Source of the DNA: Gordonia alkaliphila
GTDB taxonomy: Bacteria > Actinomycetota > Actinomycetes > Mycobacteriales > Mycobacteriaceae
DNA length: 64,000 bases
Reading direction: 5' to 3'
Assembly: GCF_023017165.1 (NCBI RefSeq)
Contig: NZ_JALKBW010000001.1
Coordinates: forward strand, 1,922,001-1,986,000
Position numbers and translations under genes: made by a program. How positions within the stretch are numbered: the first letter of the stretch is position 1; every line of letters begins with the position of its first letter. Positions 63,762-64,000 of the stretch are shown piece by piece. Under the pieces are notes generated by a model. The model saw nothing but the letters and a program-made list of their open reading frames with translations, had not been told where the DNA came from and made no database searches.

Positions 63762-64000
63762 ATGAGTGTGCTGGTGAGCGGGGACGGGCGGGTGTTGGAC
63801 CCGGACCGTCCGTTGCTGTTCGCCGACGACCTGGCCGCGCTGCGCGGGGACGGCGTCTTCGAGACGCTGCTGGTGCGCGCGGGTCGCGCCCGGCTGATCG
63901 ACGCGCACCTGGACCGGCTGGTCGACGGTGCCGCCGCCCTCGCGCTGCCGGCGCCCGATCGGGCGGGTCTGCGCCGGGCCGTCGAGGTGGCCGCGGGGGC
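63762..64000 (+). CDS. pabC: Class IV aminotransferase, probable 4-amino-4-deoxychorismate lyase (partial)
   Basis: The first ~79 residues of a fold-type IV PLP enzyme, cut by the window end. The segment FADDLAALRGDGVFETLLVR is the conserved N-terminal signature of PabC and branched-chain aminotransferases; RLIDAHLDRLVDGAAALALP follows. The active-site lysine lies beyond the window. Position next to ygfZ matches Rv0812 of M. tuberculosis. PabC makes 4-aminobenzoate for folate, which fits with the folate-using YgfZ neighbour. Confidence 0.8.
   Translation, partial: MSVLVSGDGRVLDPDRPLLFADDLAALRGDGVFETLLVRAGRARLIDAHLDRLVDGAAALALPAPDRAGLRRAVEVAAG

Overview
This is a high-GC chromosomal window from a mycolic-acid actinobacterium. 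A Gordonia- or Rhodococcus-like member of the Mycobacteriales fits best. The evidence is the steroid catabolic genes in Mycobacterium-like order, KstR-type operators, a DUF222/HNH (13E12) protein with an SOS-like box, a CysNC fusion, a stand-alone EccA-like ATPase, and a purF/purM/DUF3073/ygfZ/pabC block laid out as in M. tuberculosis. I saw no rRNA gene, tRNA gene or CRISPR array. All homology statements come from reading the sequence and from memory of families; no search was run.

Layout. 1-4.6 kb: the end of a steroid side-chain operon (chsE2 fragment, chsH2, chsH1, ltp2) and a steroid-CoA ligase. 4.6-9.8 kb: photolyase, a SulP transporter, and a secreted repeat protein behind two IdeR/DtxR-like boxes. 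9.7-20.2 kb: a defence island on the minus strand in the order hsdM-hsdS-mcrB-mcrC-lipoprotein-hsdR. A type IV McrBC-like system and a lipoprotein therefore sit inside a type I restriction locus, beside a Fic-like gene remnant. 20.2-25.7 kb: DUF2461 and unknown genes, the 13E12 gene, an MFS exporter, a 48-residue membrane protein and a DUF6918-like gene.

25.7-36.9 kb: the main steroid region. chsH3 and kstD are followed by a VOC protein, kshA with a coupled CxxC protein, then a divergent hsaA-hsaC-hsaB run. That run continues into DUF1214, SDR and sulfotransferase-like genes matching Rv3531c-Rv3529c. Paired KstR boxes precede kstD and lie between kshA and hsaA. hsaD is missing from its usual place. 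36.9-44.6 kb: Nramp transporter, WS/DGAT acyltransferase, and an echA13/fadE17/fadE18-like operon preceded by a KstR2-type palindrome. Its middle acyl-CoA dehydrogenase is frameshifted by an 11-bp duplication. 43.9-48.4 kb: a DUF2249-cupin/ferredoxin/cysteine-bearing regulator operon, diverging from cysD-cysNC. cysNC carries an apparent one-base deletion.

48.5-64 kb: EccA-like ATPase, purL, a CD225/DUF2752/CD225 small membrane-protein group, a phosphodiesterase-like protein, a dihydrodipicolinate-reductase-like enzyme, a GCS2-family ligase, a PHP phosphoesterase, an SCP-like protein, purF, purM, DUF3073, ygfZ and the start of pabC.

Together the genes describe a soil-type actinobacterium that removes a sterol side chain (ChsE/ChsH/Ltp2, FadD19-like), opens the rings (KstD, KshA, HsaA/B/C) and degrades the products by acyl-CoA dehydrogenation. 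Iron, sulfur and purine housekeeping genes and a composite restriction island lie between these blocks.
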